A program made the translations under genes and the position numbers. From positions 62,001-126,000 of the forward strand of contig NZ_WAEM01000006.1 of the NCBI RefSeq assembly GCF_008806775.1: a DNA stretch of 64,000 nt. The letters are read 5' to 3'. The notes under the pieces were generated by a model, which was not told the origin of the DNA, did no database searches, and saw nothing but the letters and a program-made list of their open reading frames with translations. Source of the stretch: Flavobacterium luteum (lineage in GTDB: Bacteria; Bacteroidota; Bacteroidia; Flavobacteriales; Flavobacteriaceae). This document shows positions 52,386-61,552 of the stretch, piece by piece (position 1 is the first letter of the stretch; every line of letters starts with the position of its first letter).

Positions 52386-55300
52386 ATGAGTTTCATAAAT
52401 AGTATCATAAAAGTTTTTGTAGGAGATAAATCTCAAAAAGATGTAAAAGCTTTACAAGGAAATGTCAATAAAATTAAAGCACTCGAAAGTATCTTAGGGA
52501 ATTTATCTAACGATGAATTGCGAGCAAAAACAATTGAGTTTAAAGAAAAAATTAAGTTAGCTCGTACTGAAAAAGATGCTAAAATAAATGCCTTAAAAAC
52601 TGAAGTTGAACTTATCGAAGATATAGATAAAAGAGAAGATATTTACGCCGCTATAGACGCACTCGAAAAAGAAGCCTATGATATTTCAGAAAAAACATTA
52701 AGCGAAATTCTTCCAGAAGCTTTTGCCGTTATTAAAGAAACAGCAAAACGATTCAAAGAAAACACGCAACTTGTTGTTACAGCAACTGCAAAAGACAGAG
52801 AACTTTCTGCAACAAAATCGTATATCAACATCGTTGGCGATACCGCTGTTTGGGCAAATTCATGGAATGCTGCTGGGAAACAAATCACGTGGGACATGGT
52901 GCATTATGACGTTCAATTAATTGGCGGTATGGTATTGCACGAAGGAAAAGTAGCTGAAATGCAAACTGGTGAAGGAAAAACTTTAGTAGCAACATTACCA
53001 TTATACCTAAACGCTCTAACCGGAAACGGAGTACATTTAGTAACCGTAAACGACTATTTAGCAAAACGTGATAGTACTTGGAAAGCACCATTATTTGAAT
53101 TTCACGGGATGACAGTTGACTGTATCGACAATCACCAGCCCAATTCAGATGAAAGAAGAAAAGCCTACGAAGCTGATATTACTTACGGTACCAATAACGA
53201 ATTTGGCTTTGATTATTTAAGAGATAATATGGCGCACTCACCAGAAGATTTGGTGCAGAGAAAGCACAATTTTGCTATTGTTGATGAAGTCGATTCGGTT
53301 TTGATTGATGATGCGAGAACACCATTAATTATTTCTGGGCCTGTTCCTCAAGGAGATCGCCACGAATTTAATGAATTGAAACCAAAAATCGAAAATTTAG
53401 TAAGCCTTCAAAGACAATTGGCCAACGGATTTTTGACTGAAGCCAAACGTTTGGTTAAAGAAGGAAATACTAAAGATGGTGGTTTTAATTTATTGAGAGC
53501 CTACAGAGCTTTACCTAAAAACAAAGCTTTAATTAAATTTTTGAGTGAAGAAGGCATCAAACAGTTGCTTCAAAAAACAGAAAATCAATACATGCAAGAC
53601 AACAATCGCGACATGCATATTGTTGACGAAGCCTTATATTTTGTGATTGAAGAGAAAAACAATCAAGTTGAATTGTCTGATAACGGAATTAAATTCCTTT
53701 CAAACGATACTGGTGGAAATTTCTTTATTTTACCAGACATTGGAACCGAAATTGCCAGAATAGAAAAATTAGCGTTGAGCAAAGATGAGGAAGCCGAAGA
53801 AAAAGAAAAATTGTTTCAAGATTTCTCTATCAAAAGCGAACGTATCCATACTTTAACGCAATTGCTTAAAGCCTACACCCTTTTTGAAAAAGATGTAGAG
53901 TATGTAATCATGGACAATAAAATTTTAATTGTCGATGAACAAACGGGGCGTATTATGGATGGTCGTCGTTATTCTGACGGATTACACCAAGCCATTGAAG
54001 CCAAAGAAAACGTAAAAATTGAAGCAGCAACACAAACTTTTGCAACCGTAACTTTACAGAATTATTTCAGGATGTATAGCAAACTAGCAGGTATGACTGG
54101 AACTGCGGTAACAGAAGCTGGTGAACTTTGGGAAATATACAAATTAGATGTGGTAGAAATCCCTACCAATCGCCCTATGGCAAGAGCCGATAAAGAAGAT
54201 TTTATTTATAAAACGACTCGTGAAAAATTCAATGCAGTTATTGAAGATGTAAGCGAATTATCCAATGCTGGTCGTCCTGTTTTAATTGGAACAACTTCGG
54301 TAGAAATCTCTGAATTACTAAGCCGAATGTTAAAAATGCGTGGTGTTCAGCATAATGTATTGAATGCTAAAATGCACAAACAAGAAGCACAAATTGTAGA
54401 AGAAGCTGGAAAAGCTGGAGTCGTAACCATTGCCACCAATATGGCGGGTCGTGGAACGGATATTAAATTATCGGCAGAAGTAAAAGCAGCAGGCGGACTG
54501 GCCATTGTAGGTACTGAGCGTCATGATTCCCGTCGTGTAGACAGACAGTTGCGTGGTCGTGCTGGTCGTCAAGGTGATGTAGGAAGTTCACAATTTTATG
54601 TTTCACTAGAAGACAACCTGATGCGACTTTTTGGATCAGAAAGAGTCGCTAAAGTAATGGATAGAATGGGATTGAAAGAAGGCGAAGTGATTCAACATTC
54701 GATGATGACCAAATCGATAGAGCGTGCTCAGAAAAAAGTAGAAGAGAATAACTTCGGAACACGTAAACGTTTGTTAGAATATGATGATGTAATGAATGCA
54801 CAACGTGAAGTGGTTTATAAACGCCGTCGTCATGCTTTGCACGGAGAACGTCTAAAAGTAGATATTGCCAACATGATGTATGATACCTGCGAAGTTATTG
54901 TTGAGGCAAACAAACAAGCGAAAGATTTCAAAAATTTTGAATTTGAATTGATTCGCTATTTCTCCATTACGTCACCTGTTTCAGAAAGTGAATTTGAAAA
55001 ACTATCTGAAATGGAATTGACTGGTAAAGTGTACAAAGTAGCTTTAGAATTTTACACCGAAAAAACAGAGAGAAGCGCTAGAGAAGCTTTTCCAATTATA
55101 AAAAATGTTTACGAAGACAAAAGCAATCAGTTCGAACGTATTGTAGTTCCTTTTACCGACGGAATCAAATCATTGAATGTAGTAACTGACTTGAAAAAGG
55201 CTTATGAAACCAACGGAAAACAATTGATTGCCGATTTTGAAAAAAACATCACCTTAGCCATTGTAGATGAAGCTTGGAAAAAACACTTGCGTAAAATGGA

Positions 55301-55739
55301 CGAATTGAAACAATCGGTTCAATTAGCGGTTCATGAACAAAAAGACCCTTTGCTTATTTATAAATTTGAAGCATTCAAATTATTCAGTTCTATGCTAAAT
55401 GGCGTAAATAAAGAAGTAATTTCCTTTTTATTTAAGGGCGATTTACCAGCACAAAATGCGCCGGCTATTCAAGAAGCAAAACAAGTTAAGGTAAAAGAAA
55501 ATTATAAAACCAGTAAAGACGAAGTGCCAAATAGCGATACGCTAGCAGAACAAAATCGTGAAGCTGGGCAAACCCAACAACGCCAGGTTACGGAAACTAT
55601 CGTTAGAGAAATGCCAAAAATCAACAGAAACGACACGGTAACAATTAAACATGTTATGAGTGGTAAAACGGATACGATGAAATACAAAAAAGCAGAAAGC
55701 ATGTTGCATTCTGGCGAATGGATTATTGTAAATGACTAA
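52386..55739 (+). CDS. secA: Preprotein translocase ATPase SecA
   Basis: 1117 residues, long for SecA as is usual in Bacteroidetes because of insertions (about 340-440). It is the motor that pushes unfolded exported proteins through SecYEG. Walker [12 protein letters not shown] lies near 193-203 and Walker [15 protein letters not shown] near 299. [11 protein letters not shown] and the Arg-finger part [12 protein letters not shown] follow. The C-terminal zinc-binding CxC motif of many SecA proteins is absent. The chain ends in a different tail ([20 protein letters not shown]), as in relatives. It has its own -7 element and a strong terminator downstream. Confidence 0.96.
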   Translation: MSFINSIIKVFVGDKSQKDVKALQGNVNKIKALESILGNLSNDELRAKTIEFKEKIKLARTEKDAKINALKTEVELIEDIDKREDIYAAIDALEKEAYDISEKTLSEILPEAFAVIKETAKRFKENTQLVVTATAKDRELSATKSYINIVGDTAVWANSWNAAGKQITWDMVHYDVQLIGGMVLHEGKVAEMQTGEGKTLVATLPLYLNALTGNGVHLVTVNDYLAKRDSTWKAPLFEFHGMTVDCIDNHQPNSDERRKAYEADITYGTNNEFGFDYLRDNMAHSPEDLVQRKHNFAIVDEVDSVLIDDARTPLIISGPVPQGDRHEFNELKPKIENLVSLQRQLANGFLTEAKRLVKEGNTKDGGFNLLRAYRALPKNKALIKFLSEEGIKQLLQKTENQYMQDNNRDMHIVDEALYFVIEEKNNQVELSDNGIKFLSNDTGGNFFILPDIGTEIARIEKLALSKDEEAEEKEKLFQDFSIKSERIHTLTQLLKAYTLFEKDVEYVIMDNKILIVDEQTGRIMDGRRYSDGLHQAIEAKENVKIEAATQTFATVTLQNYFRMYSKLAGMTGTAVTEAGELWEIYKLDVVEIPTNRPMARADKEDFIYKTTREKFNAVIEDVSELSNAGRPVLIGTTSVEISELLSRMLKMRGVQHNVLNAKMHKQEAQIVEEAGKAGVVTIATNMAGRGTDIKLSAEVKAAGGLAIVGTERHDSRRVDRQLRGRAGRQGDVGSSQFYVSLEDNLMRLFGSERVAKVMDRMGLKEGEVIQHSMMTKSIERAQKKVEENNFGTRKRLLEYDDVMNAQREVVYKRRRHALHGERLKVDIANMMYDTCEVIVEANKQAKDFKNFEFELIRYFSITSPVSESEFEKLSEMELTGKVYKVALEFYTEKTERSAREAFPIIKNVYEDKSNQFERIVVPFTDGIKSLNVVTDLKKAYETNGKQLIADFEKNITLAIVDEAWKKHLRKMDELKQSVQLAVHEQKDPLLIYKFEAFKLFSSMLNGVNKEVISFLFKGDLPAQNAPAIQEAKQVKVKENYKTSKDEVPNSDTLAEQNREAGQTQQRQVTETIVREMPKINRNDTVTIKHVMSGKTDTMKYKKAESMLHSGEWIIVND

Positions 55740-55762
55740 TTCTAAATATTAAACTAAAAGAC

Positions 55763-55796
55763 ATCCTCAATTGCGAAAGCAGTTGAGGATTTTTTT
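55763..55796 (+). terminator. secA terminator with GAAA loop
   Basis: Stem ATCCTCAATTGC (55763-55774) with GCAGTTGAGGAT (55779-55790, one T-G pair), loop GAAA, tail T8. Confidence 0.85.
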
Positions 55797-55818
55797 ATTT
55801 TTGAATAAATCAAAAATC

Positions 55819-56400
55819 ATGAAAACAAAATTAATTTTGCTATTGCTACTTTGTAGTTTTACCTCTTTTTCTCAAACTATAGAAAAACTAAGAGTAGCTA
55901 CCAAAAAAATCTACGATGCAAATTATACTATGGATTTTGACACCATCGTAAACCTAACCTATCCAAAAATTGTTGAAACCCTTGGCGGCAAAAATGCCAT
56001 GCTCAACAAACTCGATTCTGATTATCAGAATGAAGAATTTAGAATGCGATTAGAATTAGTAACGCCTGTTTTTCAGTATTCAGAAATAAAAAAAATTGAA
56101 GGCAAAACATTTTGCGTCATTACCTATAAAAATCCTATCCGCTATTTTTTTGAAAACAAACTCGACAGTGATGCTGCAATAAACAAAGCAAATTGGTTAA
56201 CAGAAAACAGCTCTACTAAAGAGGTTTTTTTTGAACCTAAGCGCAATAGCATTAATGTAAAACGAATCTCAAAATTGGTTGCTATTGCTGACGAAACAAC
56301 AAGCAAGGAATGGAAGTTCTTTAACTTTGATGATTCATCGCAGAGAGAAATTTTTAAAACCCTTTTCATTGAAAACACAAAAAAAGAATTAGGATTTTAA
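55819..56400 (+). CDS. Exported hypothetical protein
   Basis: 193 residues from the ATG at 55819. A longer frame from 55771 runs through the secA terminator hairpin and is rejected. The signal peptide MKTKLILLLLLCSFTSFSQ (1-19) is clear. The mature protein opens with a helix (IEKLRVATKKIYDANYTMDF) and ends with strands and charged segments. No family with known function is recognised. It may be a periplasmic or secreted protein. Gene follows secA by about 80 bases, beyond the terminator. Confidence 0.65.
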   Translation: MKTKLILLLLLCSFTSFSQTIEKLRVATKKIYDANYTMDFDTIVNLTYPKIVETLGGKNAMLNKLDSDYQNEEFRMRLELVTPVFQYSEIKKIEGKTFCVITYKNPIRYFFENKLDSDAAINKANWLTENSSTKEVFFEPKRNSINVKRISKLVAIADETTSKEWKFFNFDDSSQREIFKTLFIENTKKELGF

Positions 56401-56469
56401 TAAGAACCAAAAAAATAATAATTATCTTTACTTCAATAGATTCTAAAAACTAACTTTAAAACAAATATC

Positions 56470-56580
56470 ATGGCTAAGAGTCAAGACGCAAAGAAAACCG
56501 TAAAAAAAGAGCCCCTTAAAACGGCTAAAGAAAAGAAAGAAGAAAAAAGAGAAAAGAAAAATGCTCCTAAAAGAGATTAA
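56470..56580 (+). CDS. Very small Lys-rich protein, 36 residues
   Basis: An ATG at 56470 opens a frame that ends in TAA at 56578-56580. It begins MAKSQDAKKTVKKEPLKTAK and continues with repeated KEKKEEKREKK, ending APKRD. About half of the residues are Lys, Glu or Arg. A strong terminator starts right after the stop (56581), which supports a real transcript. I recall similar short proteins in other Flavobacterium genomes. It could bind nucleic acid or be a stress protein; nothing is known. Confidence 0.6.
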   Translation: MAKSQDAKKTVKKEPLKTAKEKKEEKREKKNAPKRD

Positions 56581-56607
56581 AAAAAGCGCCAAGTTGGCGC
56601 TTTTTTT
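56581..56607 (+). terminator. Strong terminator after the small Lys-rich gene
   Basis: AAAAAGCGCC (56581-56590) with GGCGCTTTTT (56596-56605), followed by further T. It also works for the convergent gene to the right. Confidence 0.85.
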
Positions 56608-56665
56608 GGTTTGACTACGAACTTAGGTTCCTTAATTTTTGAACTATTAAGAGTAGATCTCTTTT

Positions 56666-58072
56666 TTAACTATCTGGAAAAATCTTCCCTGGATTTAAAA
56701 TTCCATTAGGGTCAAAAATAGATTTTATTCCTTTCATCAATTGCAATTGCACTTTACTAAAAGCAATATCCATGTAATTTTTCTGAACAAAGCCAATACC
56801 GTGTTCCCCTGATAAAGTACCTTTTAAAGATACAGTCAATTCAAAAATTTCACGAATTCCTTTAGTTACTTCGGTATTCCAATTTTCATCCGTCATGTCA
56901 CCTTTAATAATATTTACATGAAGGTTTCCATCACCAGCATGACCATAACAAACGGATTTAAATCCGTATTTATTTCCGATTTGTTTAATTCCTGTTAGCA
57001 ATTTTGGCAATTCGTACCTTGGTACAACCGTATCTTCTTCTTTGTAAATCGAATTTGCTTTTACCGCTTCGGCAACACTACGACGCATTTTCCAAAGTGC
57101 ATTCTTTTGATCTTCAGTATCTGCAAAAAGCACTTCATCAATTTGAAATTGCTCTACAACATTCATTATTTTTTCAGCTTCCTGAAATAAAATGTCAGGA
57201 TAATTCCCATCGACTTCTATTAATAAATGCGCTTGAATTGCATCAGGAACTTGCACGTTCAATCCTTCTACAAATTGCAAAGTCCAATCAATGGCGTCAC
57301 GCTCCATAAACTCTAAAGCACTAGGAATAATTCCTGCTCTAAAAATCGCTGAAACCGCTTCGCAAGCTTCATTAGCTTTATAAAAAGGAACTAACATGAG
57401 CACATTATTCGAATTTTTTGGCAACAATTTCATTACAATTTTTGTGATGATCCCAAGTGTTCCTTCGCTTCCCACCATTAACTGCGTAAGATTGTAACCC
57501 GTAGAATTCTTTAAAGTATTAGCACCAGTCCAAATGATTTCACCACTAGGCAGTACCACTTCTAAATTTAGCACATAATCTTTGGTAACCCCATATTTTA
57601 CAGCTCGTGCACCACCAGCATTTTCTGCAACGTTACCTCCAATCCAACAACTGCCTTGACTGCTTGGGTCGGGTGGATAAAAAAGATTTTTTTCGGCAAC
57701 AGCTTCTCTTAAAACTTGAGTAATTACTGCTGGCTCTGTAGTTACCTGAAGATTGCGTTCGTCTATTTCTAGAATTTTATTCAATCGTTCTGTAGATAAT
57801 CCTATACCTTTATGAATACTCAAAGCACCACCACTCAAACCTGTTCGACCTCCGATTGGTGTAACTGGAATTTTATATTCGTTAGCCAATTTCATAATTT
57901 CAGAAATCTCGAAAGCATTCGCAGGTTTTACTACCACATGAGGCGGAAAAACATAATCTTCAGTTTCATCATGACCATAGTGATTTCGAGTTTCCTGATC
58001 TAAAAAGACATAAGAACTTCCTACAATTTGAACAAGTTTATTGTGAATTTCAGGAGATATTTCAATATTCAT
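56666..58072 (-). CDS. FAD-binding oxidase (GlcD/D-lactate dehydrogenase type)
   Basis: 468 residues. The FAD-binding part has HVVVKPANAFEISEIMKLAN, PIGGRTGLSGGALS, and WIGGNVAENAGGARAVKYGV. The C-terminal part has CYGHAGDGNLHVNI and GTLSGEHGIGFVQKNYM, typical of the glycolate oxidase subunit D and D-lactate/D-2-hydroxyglutarate dehydrogenase family. It oxidises a D-2-hydroxy acid and passes electrons to quinone or an electron-transfer protein. The exact substrate is not clear. The next gene upstream (AEC transporter) is 64 bases away on the same strand and might carry the acid. Confidence 0.9.
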   Translation of the reverse strand: MNIEISPEIHNKLVQIVGSSYVFLDQETRNHYGHDETEDYVFPPHVVVKPANAFEISEIMKLANEYKIPVTPIGGRTGLSGGALSIHKGIGLSTERLNKILEIDERNLQVTTEPAVITQVLREAVAEKNLFYPPDPSSQGSCWIGGNVAENAGGARAVKYGVTKDYVLNLEVVLPSGEIIWTGANTLKNSTGYNLTQLMVGSEGTLGIITKIVMKLLPKNSNNVLMLVPFYKANEACEAVSAIFRAGIIPSALEFMERDAIDWTLQFVEGLNVQVPDAIQAHLLIEVDGNYPDILFQEAEKIMNVVEQFQIDEVLFADTEDQKNALWKMRRSVAEAVKANSIYKEEDTVVPRYELPKLLTGIKQIGNKYGFKSVCYGHAGDGNLHVNIIKGDMTDENWNTEVTKGIREIFELTVSLKGTLSGEHGIGFVQKNYMDIAFSKVQLQLMKGIKSIFDPNGILNPGKIFPDS

Positions 58073-58135
58073 TTGTGTTGCTTTAAAATCGTAAAATTAG
58101 TGTTTTTTAGAGAGTATCCCAAATTGTAAGAAATA

Positions 58136-59047
58136 CTAAAAAGTAGTCAAAATCCAATACCAAAATGCCAACGTAACAAATGAAAAAGGAATTCCAATAC
58201 CAATCATCATCGTACTTAATTTTGGTTTTAATCCGTAATTTGCAGCTAAAATAGTTCCTGTAATCATGGGAGCCATGGCTGATTCCATAATTGAAACATC
58301 TATTACTAACCCTTTGCCATGAAGAATAATTTTATAGAAAAGATAAAAAAAAGCGGGTGTAATCATTAACTTAAAAAATAATCCCAATGCTAAAAATCCC
58401 CAATGCTTACTCCTTCTATCAATTGTCAATTGCAAGCCTACAGCAACCAAAGCAATTGGTGTAATCGTGCTTCCTAACTTTTGAAAAACAGATTGCAATT
58501 CTATTGGAAAATCAACTTTTAACAGATTCAATATACAAGCAAAAACCGTAGCAATAAATGGTGGAAAAAGTAACATTTTTGAAATAATTAATCTAAAACT
58601 TGATTTCCCCCTCGAAAAAAAAGTAGCGGTTATAATTCCGAAAGTAGTCAAAACCACAAAGGTTCCAGGCTGATCAATAATAATAGCCGTTTTCAGACCT
58701 TCATCGCCATATAAAGCCTGAATAATAGGAAAACCAACGAAAGACGTATTTCCAAGTCCAGCAATTAGTATCAAACAACCTATGAGTTTATTAGACCAAC
58801 CCAATCTTTTTCCGATGAAATAAAAGAAAACAAAGGAGAGTATAAAACCTATCCAAGCAATACCAAGAGGAAATAATAAGGTCGAATTAATTTTAATTTT
58901 AGGAATATAAAATAGTACCAATGCGGGCAATGCCACGTAGATAATAAATTGATTAAGAGTTTTATAACTATTAACAGGGAAATCTTTTGCTCTTTGCAAT
59001 ATAATTCCAAGAAGCAAACAGAAAAAGATAAGGATGATGTTTTCCAT
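58136..59047 (-). CDS. AEC (auxin efflux carrier) family transporter
   Basis: 303 residues with about ten membrane helices in two five-helix halves. Characteristic parts are NQFIIYVALPALVLFYIP near the first half and NTSFVGFPIIQALYGDEG, with SAMAPMITGTILAANYGL in the second half. Bacterial members export or import small organic acids such as malate, malonate or lactate. It is next to a D-2-hydroxy-acid-type oxidase, and a shared substrate is plausible. It is divergent from meaB. Confidence 0.87.
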   Translation of the reverse strand: MENIILIFFCLLLGIILQRAKDFPVNSYKTLNQFIIYVALPALVLFYIPKIKINSTLLFPLGIAWIGFILSFVFFYFIGKRLGWSNKLIGCLILIAGLGNTSFVGFPIIQALYGDEGLKTAIIIDQPGTFVVLTTFGIITATFFSRGKSSFRLIISKMLLFPPFIATVFACILNLLKVDFPIELQSVFQKLGSTITPIALVAVGLQLTIDRRSKHWGFLALGLFFKLMITPAFFYLFYKIILHGKGLVIDVSIMESAMAPMITGTILAANYGLKPKLSTMMIGIGIPFSFVTLAFWYWILTTF

Positions 59048-59176
59048 GGTTTAAAATCGAATGACAAAAATACTCTTTAAAATGTTTGGTCAAGAACAAA
59101 ATTTTATAACAATATTCTATTAAGATTTAAATAATACTGTTTTTGATTTCATTATATTTACTTTTAAAAAAAACTT

Positions 59177-60265
59177 TTGGCAAATAAAAAAGTACATACA
59201 AGCGCACTTCTCGAAAAAGCTGGAATTCCACCACCTGAAAGTATTAGTTCCAGTGTTGTGAATGAGATTCAGCAATTTAGAAAAGTTCAACCTACTTCAA
59301 AAGAGTTGGTTGATGGCATATTGAATGGAAATGTTACCGCTTTGAGTCGGGCGATTACTTTGATAGAAAGTACAAATGCAACTCATGTAGAGAAAGCGAA
59401 TGAAGTCATAAATGCTTGTTTACCTTATGCTAACAAATCGGTACGAATAGGAATTACGGGTGTTCCTGGTGTTGGAAAAAGCACTTTTATAGAAGCTTTT
59501 GGAAAATATTTAACCGGTTTAGGTAAAAAAGTAGCCGTTCTTGCTGTAGATCCAAGTAGTACGATTAGCCACGGAAGTATTTTGGGTGATAAAACCCGAA
59601 TGGAGGAATTGGTAAAAGATAAAAACGCCTATATACGACCTTCTGCTTCTGGAGAAACTCTTGGTGGAGTTGCCCGAAAAACTCGTGAAACCATTACACT
59701 TTGTGAAGCGGCAGGATTTGACACCATTATTATAGAAACTGTTGGTGTAGGTCAAAGCGAAACGGCGGTTCACAGTATGGTAGATTTCTTTTTGCTTTTG
59801 AAAATTTCTGGTGCTGGTGATGAATTGCAAGGCATCAAACGCGGGATAATGGAAATGGCTGATGCTATTGTCATCAACAAAGCAGATGGCGATAATATCA
59901 AAAAAGCAAACTTAGCCAAAACAGAATTCAACAGAGCATTACATCTTTTTCCTGCAAAAAAATCGGGTTGGATACCTACAGTTTCTACTTGTAGTGCTAT
60001 TACAAAAGAAGGAATTGAAGAAGTTTGGAAGACCATTTTAAAATTCTTAGAAGTAACTAAAGAAAATAACTATTTCTTTGAAAAACGCAAGGTGCAAAAC
60101 TTATTTTGGATGATGGAAACCATTAATGAGCAGTTAAAATTAAATTTTTATAATGATCCAGAAATTCAAAAACTATTAGATTCAACTAAAAAAGCAGTTA
60201 CAACTGATGAAATTTCTCCTTTTGCAGCTGCTCAACTATTATTAAAAAAACATTTCAAAAAGTAA
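59177..60265 (+). CDS. meaB: Methylmalonyl-CoA mutase-associated GTPase MeaB
   Basis: 362 residues. The only start at the right place is TTG at 59177 (MANKKVHTSALLEKAG); no ATG is available before the core domain. MeaB belongs to the G3E family. It guards the adenosylcobalamin of methylmalonyl-CoA mutase. Motifs: GVPGVGKSTF (P-loop), AVDPSST, GDKTRMEEL, ETVGVGQSE (switch) and VINKADGDN. The C-terminal dimerisation helices end ISPFAAAQLLLKKHFKK. The PduO adenosyltransferase and the acyl-CoA carboxylase operon in this window belong to the same pathway. The mutase genes are not in the window. Confidence 0.93.
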   Translation: MANKKVHTSALLEKAGIPPPESISSSVVNEIQQFRKVQPTSKELVDGILNGNVTALSRAITLIESTNATHVEKANEVINACLPYANKSVRIGITGVPGVGKSTFIEAFGKYLTGLGKKVAVLAVDPSSTISHGSILGDKTRMEELVKDKNAYIRPSASGETLGGVARKTRETITLCEAAGFDTIIIETVGVGQSETAVHSMVDFFLLLKISGAGDELQGIKRGIMEMADAIVINKADGDNIKKANLAKTEFNRALHLFPAKKSGWIPTVSTCSAITKEGIEEVWKTILKFLEVTKENNYFFEKRKVQNLFWMMETINEQLKLNFYNDPEIQKLLDSTKKAVTTDEISPFAAAQLLLKKHFKK

Positions 60266-60266
60266 T

Positions 60267-60494
60267 TTACTCTTCGTAACGTAAAACTTCTCTATCATAA
60301 AATTCATTAGCAAGAACAATTAATCCTTCCATTTCGGCATTTAATTCGGCTTCATCGAGATCTTCGGCTTCTTCCATAAACTCGACTTCATCATCTTTTA
60401 GATTGATAATAAATCGAGGATAATCCAAGTGAATGATAAAAATATCTTCGGGAAAATCAGTATTGTCTCCAAGTAAAAATTTAGGTAATTCCAT
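60267..60494 (-). CDS. Small acidic protein, unknown
   Basis: 75 residues, very acidic. It starts MELPKFLLGDNTDFPEDIFI, followed by FIINLKDDEVEFMEEAED and then LIVLANEFYDREVLRYEE. It has no signal peptide or helix through the membrane. I recall this as a conserved small protein of Flavobacteria but know no function. Its stop is one base after the meaB stop (convergent genes 60265 and 60267). Confidence 0.7.
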   Translation of the reverse strand: MELPKFLLGDNTDFPEDIFIIHLDYPRFIINLKDDEVEFMEEAEDLDEAELNAEMEGLIVLANEFYDREVLRYEE

Positions 60495-60585
60495 TTATTT
60501 AGTTTTTAAGATGATAGACGGATAGATCAAAGACCAAATGATTACTTATAAGTCTATTCGTCTTTTATCTGTTCGCCTTATTTTG

Positions 60586-61494
60586 TTATTTATCAGAAAG
60601 AATCACTGGTGCACTTCCTTTACCCATAAAAATAATTTTAGTATTAGGAGACGTGGCAATTTCTTTCTGTGCTTTTATTTGTTCGTATTGCAATTGTTTA
60701 TCGGTTAATCCTGTTGAAATAATTCTTTGATAATCAGCAATTCCTTGTGCTTCAACTCGCTTTCTTTCGGCTTCTTGCTTTTCTTTTTGCAATACAAAAG
60801 TCATTTTTTGAGCATCTTGCTCCGCATTTATTTTACTTTCGATAGTTGTTTTTACCGATGCCGGAAGATTAATGTTTCTAATTAACAATTGCTCCAAAAT
60901 CAATCCTCTCCTTTTAAAATCATTTTCAATACTTTTAAAAATTCGTTGTTGAAATTCTTCTCTTTTAGTGGAATATAAAGCAACAGCGTCATAATAAACG
61001 GCGTTGTCACGAATACGAGTTCTAGTTACGGGACGAACAATTTTATCAGTATAATCCTCTCCAATTTGTTTAAAAATTTTAGGCGCATCATTTGGAGTTA
61101 CTCGGTATAAAACGGTCAAATCAATAACGACTTCCAATCCGTCATTTGACAGTACACGTATCGCATCATCGCCTTCTTGAGCACCCTCTGCGTGAATGGC
61201 TGACATGGTATAATTTTGAGTTTGAATATCAAAATTAGTAATATCTAAAAGCGGGTTTATAATATGCAATCCGCTTTCAAGTATGTCAGGTTGTACGCTA
61301 CCATATAGTGATTTTACGCCTACATTCCCCGCATTTATTTGTTTGAACATCGACGAAAACAAGCTCAAAACGATCATTAAAAACCCGACAACTTTAAGAG
61401 TTCCTGCAAATTTTGAAAGCGGATTGCTTACATTGCTTTTTAAGGTAAAACTCAAAATCATTAAAATAAAACCTAGAATAATAAATACTATCAT
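60586..61494 (-). CDS. Prohibitin-like SPFH/band 7 membrane protein
   Basis: 302 residues. Two hydrophobic segments (about 1-18 and 35-50) anchor the protein. The SPFH domain follows with INAGNVGVKSLYGSVQPDIL, the ISVIDLTV-like strand (VVIDLTVLYRVTPNDAPKIF) and RDNAVYYDAVALYSTKREEF. Next is a coiled coil (about 220-265, AEQDAQKMTFVLQKEKQEAE). Such proteins form ring-shaped complexes that organise membrane areas and control proteases such as FtsH. The gene stands between a small acidic gene and a MATE gene. Confidence 0.9.
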   Translation of the reverse strand: MIVFIILGFILMILSFTLKSNVSNPLSKFAGTLKVVGFLMIVLSLFSSMFKQINAGNVGVKSLYGSVQPDILESGLHIINPLLDITNFDIQTQNYTMSAIHAEGAQEGDDAIRVLSNDGLEVVIDLTVLYRVTPNDAPKIFKQIGEDYTDKIVRPVTRTRIRDNAVYYDAVALYSTKREEFQQRIFKSIENDFKRRGLILEQLLIRNINLPASVKTTIESKINAEQDAQKMTFVLQKEKQEAERKRVEAQGIADYQRIISTGLTDKQLQYEQIKAQKEIATSPNTKIIFMGKGSAPVILSDK

Positions 61495-61552
61495 TTTTTT
61501 ATATTTAAATTGGTATGCTTATTATACGAGAGAAAACATTTTTAGTTACACA

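Noticed and set aside
55771..55818. Longer start for the exported protein after secA
   Set aside because: The extra part is encoded by the secA terminator hairpin, and the signal peptide begins at 55819.
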